From Brevibacterium zhoupengii (GTDB lineage Bacteria > Actinomycetota > Actinomycetes > Actinomycetales > Brevibacteriaceae): 64,000 nt of DNA. Below are positions 42,120 through 51,375 of this stretch, one piece after another; position 1 is the stretch's first letter; every line of letters starts with the position of its first letter. The position numbers and the translations under genes are program-made. The notes under the pieces were generated by a model that worked only from the letters and a program-made list of their open reading frames with translations, made no database searches and was not told where the DNA came from. Where the stretch lies: contig NZ_CP088298.1 of assembly GCF_021117425.1 (NCBI RefSeq), forward strand, positions 3,348,001 through 3,412,000. Reading direction: 5' to 3'.

Positions 42120-43841
42120 CTAGTGGTTACTGAAGGCCTCCTGCAACCACCAGGCTCCCCCATCCGACGAGATCTGTGCGTCAATGATCAATGGACAGGT
42201 CGGTTTGCTCGCCAACCAATCGGCAACAGCGGAAAGAGAAGAGATTTCGGTGACGGTGATGGCCTCAGCACCGAACCCTCGAGCGATGCGCGCAATATCT
42301 GTGCGTTCGAACGTAACAGCATCCATAGGCGGAGTTCCCGCCTGAGATCCGAAGTGATGCACCTCGGCGCTGTAGGCCGCGTCGTTGTACACGATGCAGA
42401 CCAAAGGCAGTCGCAGTCGCACGGCCGTCTCCAGATCAGCAATGGCCATGTGGAATCCACCGTCCCCAGTGCCGAGCACGGGAAGCCGCCCCGGCTGAGC
42501 CAGGGCCGCGCCGATTGCGGTGGCCAGTCCAAGACCGATCGACTGGAACGCCTGAGTGAAGCATAAGCCCTTTTCATCCGGTACCCCGAGGAATTGCGCC
42601 GGGTAGCCCATGAAGTTTCCGGAGTCCACAGATACGATGCGTTCGCTCGGCAAAATCTCGTCAAGCCTCAGTGTGAGAGCACGCGGTTCGACGCCTGTTC
42701 CTGACGTGTCCCTCTGATTGACGGATTGCTGACGCCAATCTCCGATAGCAATCGAGGCCCTAGCCTCGTCGCTTCGATATCCGGATCTCGGCGTACCTCC
42801 GTGTTTGACTATCCAGCCTTTCTGGGCTGCCTGCGCCGTCGCACCAGCGTCACCGATCAAGGCCAGGTTAATAGTCCGGTATCTGCCGGGGGCGTTCGGG
42901 TCGACATCGATCTGGACAATGCGTGCGTCTTCGCCCAGCAGCCGCCCCTGTCGCGTGGTCCAATCATTGAGCGCGCAACCGAAACTCACGACCAGGTCTG
43001 CGTTGCGGATAAGCTCAGCGGTGTTCGGCGAGGAGAACCCACCGGAAATCCCAAGGTTGAACGCCTGACTCTGGTGCCGCACATTGTTGAATAGCCCTTT
43101 CGCGACCGCAGAAGTAGCAAGGAGCGCACCCGTAAGTTCAGCGAGTTCGGCAATCGCTTCACCTGCTTGCCGACCACCCCTGCCCACGATGAATACTGGA
43201 CGTTGCGCCCGGTCGAGCTCCGCAAGCAAAGACTCGATGCTGCTCGGAACTATTGGAGCCCTAGTCAACTGCTCCAGCATCCGGTCGACGGACTCATCGA
43301 CATCTGCCGCGGTCACAGCCGGGCTCGATTGCACATTGAGCGGCATGCTGAGCACAACTGATTGCCTGTCGACGACAGCTTGATACCACGCTCGGAGAAC
43401 GTCGGTGAGCACGGTGTCAGCCCGGTGCAGGCGATGTGGCATCGCCCCGACCGAGACAGCGAGTGCGTCCTGGTCGATGGTGAAGTTCGAATGCACATCT
43501 CCCTGTGCCGGCTCGGCGGCGAGCAGTATCAGAGGAGTCCGCGACTTGGCGGCCTCGCCGAGGCCGGTAGCAGTGTTCGTCAACCCGCAGCCCTGGTGAA
43601 CGCTGACCAGCGCCGGCACATCACTCATCCTCGAATGGGCGTCGGCCATGGTGACAGCACCACCCTCGTGCCTGGCCGCGAAGTACTGCACGCCGGTGGC
43701 GACAAGTTCATTCGTCACCTCGAAATTGCCAGAGCCCACAACTCCGAAACAATGGGTGGCGCCAAGTCGAGCGAGTGTGCGGGCAACAACCTGGGAGCCG
43801 ATCAGGAGCGTGGTGCTCTCGGTTTCTGCCTCGTAAGTCAC
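42120..43841 (-). CDS. Thiamine-pyrophosphate-dependent enzyme, acetolactate synthase-like
   Basis: A 573-aa three-domain TPP enzyme: N-terminal PYR domain with catalytic Glu in FAARHEGGAVTMADA, central domain with PVFIVGRGGRQAG and a DVDPNAPG-like nucleotide loop, and C-terminal PP domain with the GDG motif GTGDGGFHMAIADLETA followed by IVYNDAAY. It could carboligate or decarboxylate a 2-oxo acid (acetolactate synthase, benzoylformate decarboxylase and phenylpyruvate decarboxylase are relatives). It overlaps the cyclase gene by 4 bp (ATGA), so it works on the same pathway. Substrate unknown. Confidence 0.85.
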   Translation of the reverse strand: MTYEAETESTTLLIGSQVVARTLARLGATHCFGVVGSGNFEVTNELVATGVQYFAARHEGGAVTMADAHSRMSDVPALVSVHQGCGLTNTATGLGEAAKSRTPLILLAAEPAQGDVHSNFTIDQDALAVSVGAMPHRLHRADTVLTDVLRAWYQAVVDRQSVVLSMPLNVQSSPAVTAADVDESVDRMLEQLTRAPIVPSSIESLLAELDRAQRPVFIVGRGGRQAGEAIAELAELTGALLATSAVAKGLFNNVRHQSQAFNLGISGGFSSPNTAELIRNADLVVSFGCALNDWTTRQGRLLGEDARIVQIDVDPNAPGRYRTINLALIGDAGATAQAAQKGWIVKHGGTPRSGYRSDEARASIAIGDWRQQSVNQRDTSGTGVEPRALTLRLDEILPSERIVSVDSGNFMGYPAQFLGVPDEKGLCFTQAFQSIGLGLATAIGAALAQPGRLPVLGTGDGGFHMAIADLETAVRLRLPLVCIVYNDAAYSAEVHHFGSQAGTPPMDAVTFERTDIARIARGFGAEAITVTEISSLSAVADWLASKPTCPLIIDAQISSDGGAWWLQEAFSNH

Positions 43842-44650
43842 TGAATGCCTCCGGTGGAGCCATCGACCAATGCGTAGACTCGCACTGGAGATCCGGTGCC
43901 CCCGGCGATTGGCAGTGGCGCGATCACAATGATCGCGCCTCTAGCCGGCAACTTCTGCAAGTTCCTGAGCGAAGTGATCCCATATTTGTCATGGCCGAGC
44001 AGATGGTAGTGCATGGGAAAAGCTGGCTCGAGCGCTGCTGCTCCCCCGGCGTCGATGCCGACGGTCTCGACACCAACGCCAGAGATCTCGGAACGTTCGG
44101 CCAGCCATAGGGCGCACTGAGACGTGAAACCGGGAGTGTGTGAGCTTCCATCGTATTTGTTGAGGAAGCTCTGCCGGTCGCCCGCCCGGGAGTCCCAGCC
44201 TGTTCGCACCAGCACCCAGCAGTTTTGTGGAAATGCACCGTTCTCCGCTTCCCAGGCCTCAATATCGGCGACATCGATCAGATGGTCCGGATGCTCGTTC
44301 GCCTGTGCTGAGAAGTCGAGTACGAGTGCTGGTCCGATGAGACGTGCTGGCTCCACCTGCGAAACATCCTTACCTTCCCGTCCAGAAATCCAGTGAATGG
44401 GTGCGTCGATATGGGTGCCGATATGTTCACCGGTGTGAATATTCGCGTGCTTCCAGTACGGTCCGCGATCGTCGTATTCAGCCTGATTGTCGATCGAAAA
44501 ATCAATGAGGTTATTGAACGGATCGGGCAGTTCCAAGGTTGGGGTGCTGCTCGACAAGGGCGCAGTCAGATCAACTATTTCGAGTCCCCCGTCGCCTAGC
44601 GCTTGAGCTAGCGCGGCAGTGGCTGATTCGGCGCTTACAGGTTGAGACAT
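43838..44650 (-). CDS. Cyclase-family hydrolase (kynurenine formamidase-like)
   Basis: The ATG at 44650 (MSQPVSAESA) follows GGAG; the longer in-frame extension is rejected; 270 aa. The family metal motif HxGTHxDxPxH is clear as HTGEHIGTHIDAPIHW, with IVDLTAPLSSSTPTLELP near the N-terminus and WVLVRTGWDSRAG later. Members hydrolyse amides or lactones, such as formylkynurenine. Its context with a TPP enzyme, transporter and second hydrolase suggests an aromatic amide or lactone. It is translationally coupled to the TPP-enzyme gene. Confidence 0.85.
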   Translation of the reverse strand: MSQPVSAESATAALAQALGDGGLEIVDLTAPLSSSTPTLELPDPFNNLIDFSIDNQAEYDDRGPYWKHANIHTGEHIGTHIDAPIHWISGREGKDVSQVEPARLIGPALVLDFSAQANEHPDHLIDVADIEAWEAENGAFPQNCWVLVRTGWDSRAGDRQSFLNKYDGSSHTPGFTSQCALWLAERSEISGVGVETVGIDAGGAAALEPAFPMHYHLLGHDKYGITSLRNLQKLPARGAIIVIAPLPIAGGTGSPVRVYALVDGSTGGIQ

Positions 44651-44738
44651 TGACAAGCTCCTTCGCTTTAAAGCGACTCCAATTGACAGATGGTGCTGGC
44701 GGATCGTTCTATGGCGCACCGCAGAGACTTGAACGCTC

Positions 44739-46208
44739 TCAGCCGCTGAAGCTGAATTTCTTCTGCAGAGTCCGCGCTGTGCGATCCGGGTTGAGCAAAA
44801 CAACGGAAAGCAAGCCAACACAAGTCAGATAGATCCCGATGAGGATGAACGACGAGTTCATTCCGTCGGCCAATCGACTCGCCATCTCTGCAGTGTCACC
44901 AGCTCCTTGCGGGTTTGCCAAATAGCCAGCCCTGTCCATCAACATCCCCACCATCGCCGGAGCTATCACACCGCCGATCGAAGCGAACCCCGTCAGCGTC
45001 GCCATTACTGCAGCTCGCTGCTTCGAACAGACACAGAACGCGATTGCGGTGGGAGCCAGTGGATAGATCAGCGCAAGGCCCGCCCCCACGGTCAGAAATC
45101 CCACCGCTCCATACCCGTGCATATGAGGGAGAACTGTGAAGCACAATCCTGAGATCAGCAGGGTCGCACCAAATAGGGCACCCATTGCCCAGCGCACAGT
45201 AACACCTCGTTTCATCAAGTACCGAGAAGCGAACCCCAGAATCAGCAACGCGCCGGCTCCGACGATCCACGGAAAAGTCGAGACGAGCCCGATCATTTCC
45301 GGCTTCAGGTCGACAACCGAGGACAGATACTTCGGTGACCACGTTGAAAGGAATCCTTGAGCCCAAAAACAGCCGGCACCCGCCAGCAGCGCGACGACGA
45401 ACATCCACGAGCCCAAAACTCGGCGTATGGGAACCATTCTGAGAAGATCCGAGTAGTCGGCAATACTGGATTTCGCGTTCAGATTCGCCTCACCATTCGT
45501 GTCCGTCTCGGACCCAACATCCGTCTTGGGCCCAGCATTCACCTCGGCGCCGGGCTTCTCTGCGGGCGCGCCAGCGTGACCGTAAGGACCTTCTCGTCCG
45601 AGCATCAGCCAAGCCAGAGTCCACAACAGACCAACGATTCCGAGCAGCCCGAAGGCCCACCGCCACCCAAGGTCAGGATTGGCGATCACCCATGCCAGTA
45701 ATGGCGCGGCGATGATCGGACCAACTGCCGACCCGGCTGCAACCACGCTGCTCGGCAGTCCACGTTCTTTCGGGCTGAACCATGCTTGGGCGTGTTGAAG
45801 GGAAATCGGAGTGGCGGGCCCTTCGGCTGCGCCCAGAAGAATTCGAGTGACGAGAAGTACCGCAGCCCCTCCCCCGAAGAGCATCGGAAACTGCAGCACA
45901 GCCCACGAGACACCCATCGTCAGGAGGATCCACCGAGTCGGAACCTTGCCTGCGATGAAACCCACCGCTATTCCGGCAATAGAGAATAGGAAGAAGAATG
46001 CGCTTCCAATGAATCCGAACTGGCCAGACGTGAGACCGAGCTCCTTCATGGCAGGGCCTGCAACGAGGCCGATGACCGCTTTGTCAGCAAAATTGATGAT
46101 CTGAAAAGCAACGAGAAGCCCAGTGACGATCCAGGCACGCCGGTTCATCCGCCCCTTGCGCACTGCCGCACGGAGGGTGTGATCAGCCAAGTCCTCATGT
46201 GTGGTCAT
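44739..46208 (-). CDS. MFS transporter (anion/aromatic-acid:H+ symporter type)
   Basis: A 489-aa 12-helix MFS protein with the typical ACS-family start (NRRAWIVTGLLVAFQIINFADKAVIGLVAGPAM pattern: N-x-x-D-x-x-V in helix 1), GFIAGKVPTRW between helices 2 and 3, and a long Asn/Asp/Glu/Lys-rich central loop. It likely imports the substrate of the surrounding catabolic genes. The start overlaps the stop of the metal-dependent hydrolase (ATGA, 46205-46208). Confidence 0.88.
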   Translation of the reverse strand: MTTHEDLADHTLRAAVRKGRMNRRAWIVTGLLVAFQIINFADKAVIGLVAGPAMKELGLTSGQFGFIGSAFFFLFSIAGIAVGFIAGKVPTRWILLTMGVSWAVLQFPMLFGGGAAVLLVTRILLGAAEGPATPISLQHAQAWFSPKERGLPSSVVAAGSAVGPIIAAPLLAWVIANPDLGWRWAFGLLGIVGLLWTLAWLMLGREGPYGHAGAPAEKPGAEVNAGPKTDVGSETDTNGEANLNAKSSIADYSDLLRMVPIRRVLGSWMFVVALLAGAGCFWAQGFLSTWSPKYLSSVVDLKPEMIGLVSTFPWIVGAGALLILGFASRYLMKRGVTVRWAMGALFGATLLISGLCFTVLPHMHGYGAVGFLTVGAGLALIYPLAPTAIAFCVCSKQRAAVMATLTGFASIGGVIAPAMVGMLMDRAGYLANPQGAGDTAEMASRLADGMNSSFILIGIYLTCVGLLSVVLLNPDRTARTLQKKFSFSG

Positions 46209-47278
46209 ACCGTCGCCTCCACAGCACCGACGCTCTGTGCGACTACATCGCTGACTGCAGTCACGCTGGGACGGATTCTATAGACATCGTTGTCCTCAGC
46301 GATCACGACTTCACTGTCGTAGTCTTTCCGCACCGCTGAGAGCATGGTCGTGAGGTCCGCGGCCCCTGGGGTATTCGGTACAACATGGTGGAGCACAAGT
46401 GACTTCGCTCCGGATAGCCTGGCAACCTGACCGACGTCCATGTAACTCGTGTGAGATTCGCGCAGATGCACTTCGATCCCATCACGAGTCGGACCATCAG
46501 GGAATGTGCTGAGAATGGCGGGGAGGTCGATGACTTCGTGCAGCAGCAGGTCGACGTTGTTGGCAAGTTTTATGCAGTTCGTCGAGTAGGCGGTATCACC
46601 CGAGATCGCAACGGAGCCATATTTGGAATCAATGCGGAATCCGAACGCTGGGAAACACAGGCGGTGGTCGACGAGGATGGCCGAGATCGTGACCAGCTCA
46701 TCCGTATAGACCACAAAGGGCTCCATTTCAGGGTGCCGATTATCAACGGCGTCGGCGCCCGCTGCGTCCGGTATCTCGATATTGTGCGCACGAATCCACT
46801 CATGAGGCTCCGTTCTTCTCTCGTCAGCCATCCGAATCGCAATGTCGGAGGCAAAGACCTTGTCCAGCAATGAGTCGACGATATCGGTTGTACTCGACAG
46901 ACTCCGACCCTTGAGTTGGTCTGCTAACGCTCTTTCGTGATCGCCGTCCATCGCTGGAATACGCGAGGGCCTTCCAGGTCCATACAGATCAATGGGCGCA
47001 CTGAACGACTCGCCGGGAACCTGCCACCCGGTGGTGAGATACGAACCGAGATCATATATGTGGTCAGAGTGATGATGCGTCAGGAACACCGCTCGCAGAT
47101 CGCCCCAGTCCGCATGCCTGCGATAATTGCGAATGCTTCCCATCCCACAGTCGAAGAGGTAAGTCGTGCCATCGACTCGAACTGCAGTGCTGGTCCCAGC
47201 CCGGGAGCTCGAGACGATTGGTCCTCCGCCAGTGCCAAGGGTGTGAACGCTCATTCCGTCCAGTGATGCTGAAGTCAC
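46205..47278 (-). CDS. MBL-fold metallo-hydrolase
   Basis: GTG start at 47278 with GAGG eight bases upstream; alternatives are ATG 47254 (MSVHTLGTGGG) and the longer reading to 47323. 357 aa. Metallo-beta-lactamase motif THHHSDHIYD (H-x-H-x-D-H), SGDTAYSTN second metal region and a C-terminal LVLHHVVPN. It resembles arylsulfatase/ribonuclease-Z-like hydrolases. It opens the four-gene minus-strand operon (hydrolase, transporter, cyclase, TPP enzyme) and is divergent from the cupin gene. Confidence 0.85.
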   Translation of the reverse strand: MTSASLDGMSVHTLGTGGGPIVSSSRAGTSTAVRVDGTTYLFDCGMGSIRNYRRHADWGDLRAVFLTHHHSDHIYDLGSYLTTGWQVPGESFSAPIDLYGPGRPSRIPAMDGDHERALADQLKGRSLSSTTDIVDSLLDKVFASDIAIRMADERRTEPHEWIRAHNIEIPDAAGADAVDNRHPEMEPFVVYTDELVTISAILVDHRLCFPAFGFRIDSKYGSVAISGDTAYSTNCIKLANNVDLLLHEVIDLPAILSTFPDGPTRDGIEVHLRESHTSYMDVGQVARLSGAKSLVLHHVVPNTPGAADLTTMLSAVRKDYDSEVVIAEDNDVYRIRPSVTAVSDVVAQSVGAVEATV

Positions 47279-47495
47279 AATGGAACCTCTCGTAGGTAGC
47301 GTGCATCCACGGGCATTGCTCAAAGCGGTCTAGTTCACGCCAAGATGCTGCGCCGCGTCAGAGTTCGGCCTCATCACCGAACGTGCTCCAGATCATATAC
47401 AGCTATTTTCACGATCGCAATACCTATTGCATATACGGGGTCGGCTCTGGCATGCTTAATTCACCAGCAGTGGCGCACCGACGAAGGAGTCAAAC

Positions 47496-47984
47496 ATGGA
47501 ATCACAACTCGGCCAAGAGATTATCCTTGGAGACCTGCCCAAGGGCATTACTTTGGCAAGCGAGACGATGGGGAACAGATCGTGGAATGTCCTCGGTCAT
47601 ACTTACTTATCCAAGGTTGACGGCCCGGACAGCTTCGCATGGTTATCTCTGGACCCGGCTGACACCGGAGTTCCACCACACGTCCACCCCCTGCAAGACG
47701 AGCACATCTACATCCTCGAAGGCATCTACACTCTGTATCTCGACGGGGAGTGGATGAAGGCCGGCCCCGGAGACACAGTCCGTATGCCGAAGGGTCTTCC
47801 TCATGCCTACTACGTCAAAGGCGGCGAAGCTGCGAAGTCGCTGTTCTGGGTCAGTCCTGCGGGGCAGCTAGCGACGCTGTTCGATGAACTCCACAATGTC
47901 TCCGACCCCGAGGAAGTCGTAAGACTCTCGGCACAGCGCGACGTGAACTTCCTACCGCCAGGAAGCGTCCCCGGAGCCGACTGA
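47496..47984 (+). CDS. Cupin-domain protein
   Basis: A 162-aa single cupin with GGAG (47486-47489) six bases before the ATG. The metal motif G-x5-H-x-H-x-x-x-x-E is seen as VPPHVHPLQDEHIYILEG, and the second motif as PGDTVRMPKGLPHAYYV. It is likely metal-dependent, either a dioxygenase-like or isomerase-like enzyme. First of two plus-strand genes divergent from the MBL operon; substrate unknown. Confidence 0.85.
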   Translation: MESQLGQEIILGDLPKGITLASETMGNRSWNVLGHTYLSKVDGPDSFAWLSLDPADTGVPPHVHPLQDEHIYILEGIYTLYLDGEWMKAGPGDTVRMPKGLPHAYYVKGGEAAKSLFWVSPAGQLATLFDELHNVSDPEEVVRLSAQRDVNFLPPGSVPGAD

Positions 47985-48069
47985 TCACCAACATCGAGGT
48001 ACCCGCTTGTCGCTGGTTCCTCCACCTTCAGCTTCGACGTCCGCTATTGAGCGGTCCTCGAGGCTGAAG

Positions 48070-48858
48070 GTGCGTGAAGAGTCGGTACCCGCAAGATATC
48101 CACCTCTCGGCTACACGATGCGGAAAATGAATACTGAAGAGCTCGGAGCGCAACGATCGCTCTCGTATGGAAATGACAAAGACCAGGTCTTCGACCTCTG
48201 GCTTCCAATAGGCAGTTACATCCGCGGTATCGCAGTATTGGTCCATGGCGGATATTGGCGCCAGCGCCTCGATCGATCCTTGATGGCGCCGATGGCGGAA
48301 CTGCTCGTCGCCGAGGGATGGGCTATCGCGAACGTTGAGTACCGCCGGGGCCCAGACAGTCCCTGGCCGATCCCGTCGAGCGACCTTCGCACCGCTGCAC
48401 AGAAGGTTCGCGCAGTCGCAGCCGCGGAGTCAATTTCAGGACCCTTCGTCTTCATCGGCCACTCAGTCGGAGGCCAACTGTGTCTGCTCAACTCCGATTA
48501 TTCAGATGCGCTGGTGGCATTGGCTCCCGTTACCGATACCGCGAGAGTCTATGCCGAGCGTCTGGGTGACGGCGCTGCCCATGAGTATTTCCAAAGATCG
48601 CCCCATGAGGCGCCAGATGTCTATCAAAATTCATCGCCAATATGCTGCGCACCCCCGGAAGTTCCCACTTTGCTGGTGCAGGGCAACAACGATGATCGTG
48701 TTCCACCTGAGCACACAGCGAGGTTCGCAGACATGGTCCGCCCCACGACCTTTGTCGACCTGCATTGCTTCGATCAAGTTGGGCATATCGAACTAATAAG
48801 GGCCGATTCAGAGCATTGGGTTTCAACTCTGCGCTGGATGAATGCGCTGACACTATAA
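48070..48858 (+). CDS. Alpha/beta hydrolase, arylformamidase-like
   Basis: I choose GTG 48070, which has GAGG six bases upstream; TTG 48007 and ATG 48118 are alternatives in the same frame. About 262 aa. Features: SYGNDKDQVFDLWLP entry motif, the oxyanion phrase LVHGGYWRQ (HGGxW as in arylformamidases), nucleophile GHSVGGQL, acid in QGNNDDRVPP and His in DQVGHIELI. HGG-W is typical of kynurenine formamidase-type esterases. With the cyclase-family formamidase on the opposite strand, this locus has two candidate formamidases. Confidence 0.8.
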   Translation: MREESVPARYPPLGYTMRKMNTEELGAQRSLSYGNDKDQVFDLWLPIGSYIRGIAVLVHGGYWRQRLDRSLMAPMAELLVAEGWAIANVEYRRGPDSPWPIPSSDLRTAAQKVRAVAAAESISGPFVFIGHSVGGQLCLLNSDYSDALVALAPVTDTARVYAERLGDGAAHEYFQRSPHEAPDVYQNSSPICCAPPEVPTLLVQGNNDDRVPPEHTARFADMVRPTTFVDLHCFDQVGHIELIRADSEHWVSTLRWMNALTL

Positions 48859-48921
48859 CTGCTGAGGTTTCGATCAAAGTTTCTGAAAGCCAGCTTTTGA
48901 AACGCAATCTGCTATCTGAAC

Positions 48922-48959
48922 GCGCATAGGGCCGCCCTGTTAAGGACGGCCCTATGCGC
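48922..48959. terminator. Bidirectional terminator between convergent catabolic genes
   Basis: Perfect 13-bp outer stem (GCGCATAGGGCCG with its complement), an inner CCT/AGG pairing around GTTA, then TTCTCTTC. It separates the plus-strand hydrolase (ends 48858) from the minus-strand aryl-CoA operon (ends 48966). Confidence 0.85.
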
Positions 48960-48965
48960 TTCTCT

Positions 48966-51359
48966 TCAGGCTCCGCTGAACGCCGGCTCCCTCTGCCCCT
49001 CGGGCTTCCAACGCAGATGCGGATCATCGATCAGCTCATCATCGCGCAGCAGCGACAGTCGAGGCCTCACGGCGTCGGTCCTGGCAGACGGTGGCTTCCT
49101 CCGACCGGCACGGAACTGATTCGGCCATTGCGCGCCTGGCCCTTCATATTCCTGTTCGACTGCAGCATGCAGCGTCCAGTTCGGGTCGTAGAGATGTGTC
49201 CTGCCCACCGCGATGAGGTCAGCTCGTCCGGCCAGAAGGATCGAATTCGCATCGTCGAATGATGAGATCGCACCAACTGCGACTACCGACACCCCCGCCG
49301 GTCCGGCGACCTCCTGACGAATTCGATCAGCGAACGGCGTCTGGTATGAACGTCCGTACGCAGGTTGTTCGTCGGCAGTCACCTGGCCGGTGGATACATC
49401 AATACCGTCCACGCCATGGTCCACGAATGCCTGTGCGATCCGCACAGCATCATCGACCGTATTTCCACCCTCGATCCAGTCGGTAGCGGAGATTCTCACT
49501 GTCAGTGCACGGTCTGGCGGCAAAGCACTTCGCACCGCGTCGAAGACCTCCAGTGGGAACCGCAATCGGTTCTCCACATTCCCCCCAAACTCGTCCGTTC
49601 GGTGATTGGCTATTGGGGAGAGGAAAGCGGAGAGAAGATAGCCATGAGCCGCGTGGAGTTCGATGACGTCAAAGCCGGCATCTGCAGCGTTTTTGGTCGC
49701 CTGCACGTAGTCAGACAGAATGGTCTCCATGCCGTCGCGGCCGAGTTCGTTCGGCGGGATGTTTCCCGGACCATAGGGAAGCGCCGAGGCGGACACCGTC
49801 TCCCAGTTGCCCTCATCGAGCGGCTGGTCGATGCCTTCCCACATCAGCTTCGTCGAACCTTTGCGCCCGGCATGACCCAGCTGCACGCCAGTCTTAGACG
49901 CTGAATGCGAGTGGATGAAGTCGTTGATCCGACGCCATCCTGCAACCTGTTCCTCGGAATAGAGCCCAACACACGCCGGCGTGATCCTCCCCGCTCGCGA
50001 CACAGCCGTCATTTCGGCCATGACAAGACCAGCGCCACCCATCGCCTTCGAACCCAGATGGGAGAGATGAAAATCGGTGGGAACTCCGTCATCCCCGGCC
50101 GAGTACATGTTCATCGGCGATACGACTATTCGGTTCGCCAGTCTCTGCGGACCGAGGCTGTGGGGTTGGAACATCGCGGGTGCCACCTCGGCGGAGTCCT
50201 GCTGGGAGGCAAAGTGCTCTTCCACTTGGCGAGCGAAATCGGGATCTCGCAGGCGAAGATTCTCCTGAGTGATCCGCCGCGATCGAGTGAGGAGGTTGAA
50301 GGCAAACTGAACCGGGTCCTGGCCAGCATACATTCCGAGCACTTCGAACCACTCCAAGGAAGCCTGCGCTGCCCGCTGTGTCGATTCGACAACCGGACGA
50401 CGTTCCGTCTCATAGGCGTTCAACCCCTGGTCAATCCCTGCATGCTCGTGCAGGCAGGCGGCCAGAGCCAGAGCATCCTCCATAGCCAGCTTCGTCCCCG
50501 AGCCGATCGAGAAGTGAGCCGTATGCGCAGCGTCACCAAGGAGCACGACATTGTCATGCACCCATGAGGCGTTGCGTACCGTAGTGAAGTTGAGCCATTT
50601 GGAATTGTTGAGAAGCAGCTGATGATCACCGATTTCCTCGGCAAAGATCTCCTCAATCTTCCCGACCGCGAACTCGTCGCTGACACCGGGGGGCAGCGAC
50701 TGTCCTTCAGTGGCGTCGAAACCTGCACGACGCCACACATCCTCATGCATTTCGACAATAAAGGTTGAACCCTTATCTGAGAACGGATAGCCATGCACCT
50801 GCATGACACCGTGTTCTGTCTCCTTGATGAAGAATTTGAACGCTTCGAATACCTCAGAGGTGCCCAACCACATGTACTTGTTGGGGCGCGCATCGACGGA
50901 AGGGGCGAAGTCCGACTCGAATTGCCGCCTGATCTGCGAGTTCACGCCGTCTGCAGCAACAACGACGTCGTAGTCTCGGGACAGTTCCTCAATGTCGGGT
51001 GCCACAGTGGAGAACCGGACGTCGGCTCCGACTTCTTGTGTCCGACGCTGGAGCATCTCAAGCAGATCCTTGCGGTACATTGCGGCGAAGCCCTGTCCAC
51101 CGACCGTCATTGTTTTTCCCCGATAGTGGATATCGATATCGGCCCACCGGGCAAAATGTCGCTGCATGTAATCAGAGACGACTGGGTCGGCATTGGCAAT
51201 GCCGCCGAGAGTCTCGTCAGAGAACACAACGCCGAAGCCAAACGTGTCCGATGCCGCGTTCCGTTCCCAGACTGTGACTTCGTGGCCTGCGTCGAGTTGT
51301 TTCATAAGCGCGGCGAAATAGAGTCCTCCAGGGCCCCCGCCGACTATTGCTATTTTCAT
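48966..51359 (-). CDS. Bifunctional aryl-CoA hydroxylase / OYE-type oxidoreductase (salicylyl-CoA 5-hydroxylase or 2-aminobenzoyl-CoA monooxygenase-reductase)
   Basis: The ATG at 51359 (MKIAIVGGGPGG) gives 797 aa. The N-terminal about 400 residues are a FAD monooxygenase: GGGPGG at 7-12, the DYDVVVAADGVNSQIR segment and GDAAHTAHFSIGSGTKLAMEDA. The C-terminal about 390 residues are an old-yellow-enzyme domain: RLANRIVVSPMNMYS, GVQLGHAGRKG, FDVIELHAAHGYLLSAFLSP and the closing VAVGAISSFDDA. This fusion is known for 2-aminobenzoyl-CoA monooxygenase/reductase and for enzymes named salicylyl-CoA 5-hydroxylase/oxidoreductase. It hydroxylates, and possibly reduces, an aryl-CoA made by the ligase just upstream. 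Confidence 0.88.
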   Translation of the reverse strand: MKIAIVGGGPGGLYFAALMKQLDAGHEVTVWERNAASDTFGFGVVFSDETLGGIANADPVVSDYMQRHFARWADIDIHYRGKTMTVGGQGFAAMYRKDLLEMLQRRTQEVGADVRFSTVAPDIEELSRDYDVVVAADGVNSQIRRQFESDFAPSVDARPNKYMWLGTSEVFEAFKFFIKETEHGVMQVHGYPFSDKGSTFIVEMHEDVWRRAGFDATEGQSLPPGVSDEFAVGKIEEIFAEEIGDHQLLLNNSKWLNFTTVRNASWVHDNVVLLGDAAHTAHFSIGSGTKLAMEDALALAACLHEHAGIDQGLNAYETERRPVVESTQRAAQASLEWFEVLGMYAGQDPVQFAFNLLTRSRRITQENLRLRDPDFARQVEEHFASQQDSAEVAPAMFQPHSLGPQRLANRIVVSPMNMYSAGDDGVPTDFHLSHLGSKAMGGAGLVMAEMTAVSRAGRITPACVGLYSEEQVAGWRRINDFIHSHSASKTGVQLGHAGRKGSTKLMWEGIDQPLDEGNWETVSASALPYGPGNIPPNELGRDGMETILSDYVQATKNAADAGFDVIELHAAHGYLLSAFLSPIANHRTDEFGGNVENRLRFPLEVFDAVRSALPPDRALTVRISATDWIEGGNTVDDAVRIAQAFVDHGVDGIDVSTGQVTADEQPAYGRSYQTPFADRIRQEVAGPAGVSVVAVGAISSFDDANSILLAGRADLIAVGRTHLYDPNWTLHAAVEQEYEGPGAQWPNQFRAGRRKPPSARTDAVRPRLSLLRDDELIDDPHLRWKPEGQREPAFSGA

Positions 51360-51375
51360 TTCTTGTCGCCCTTTC

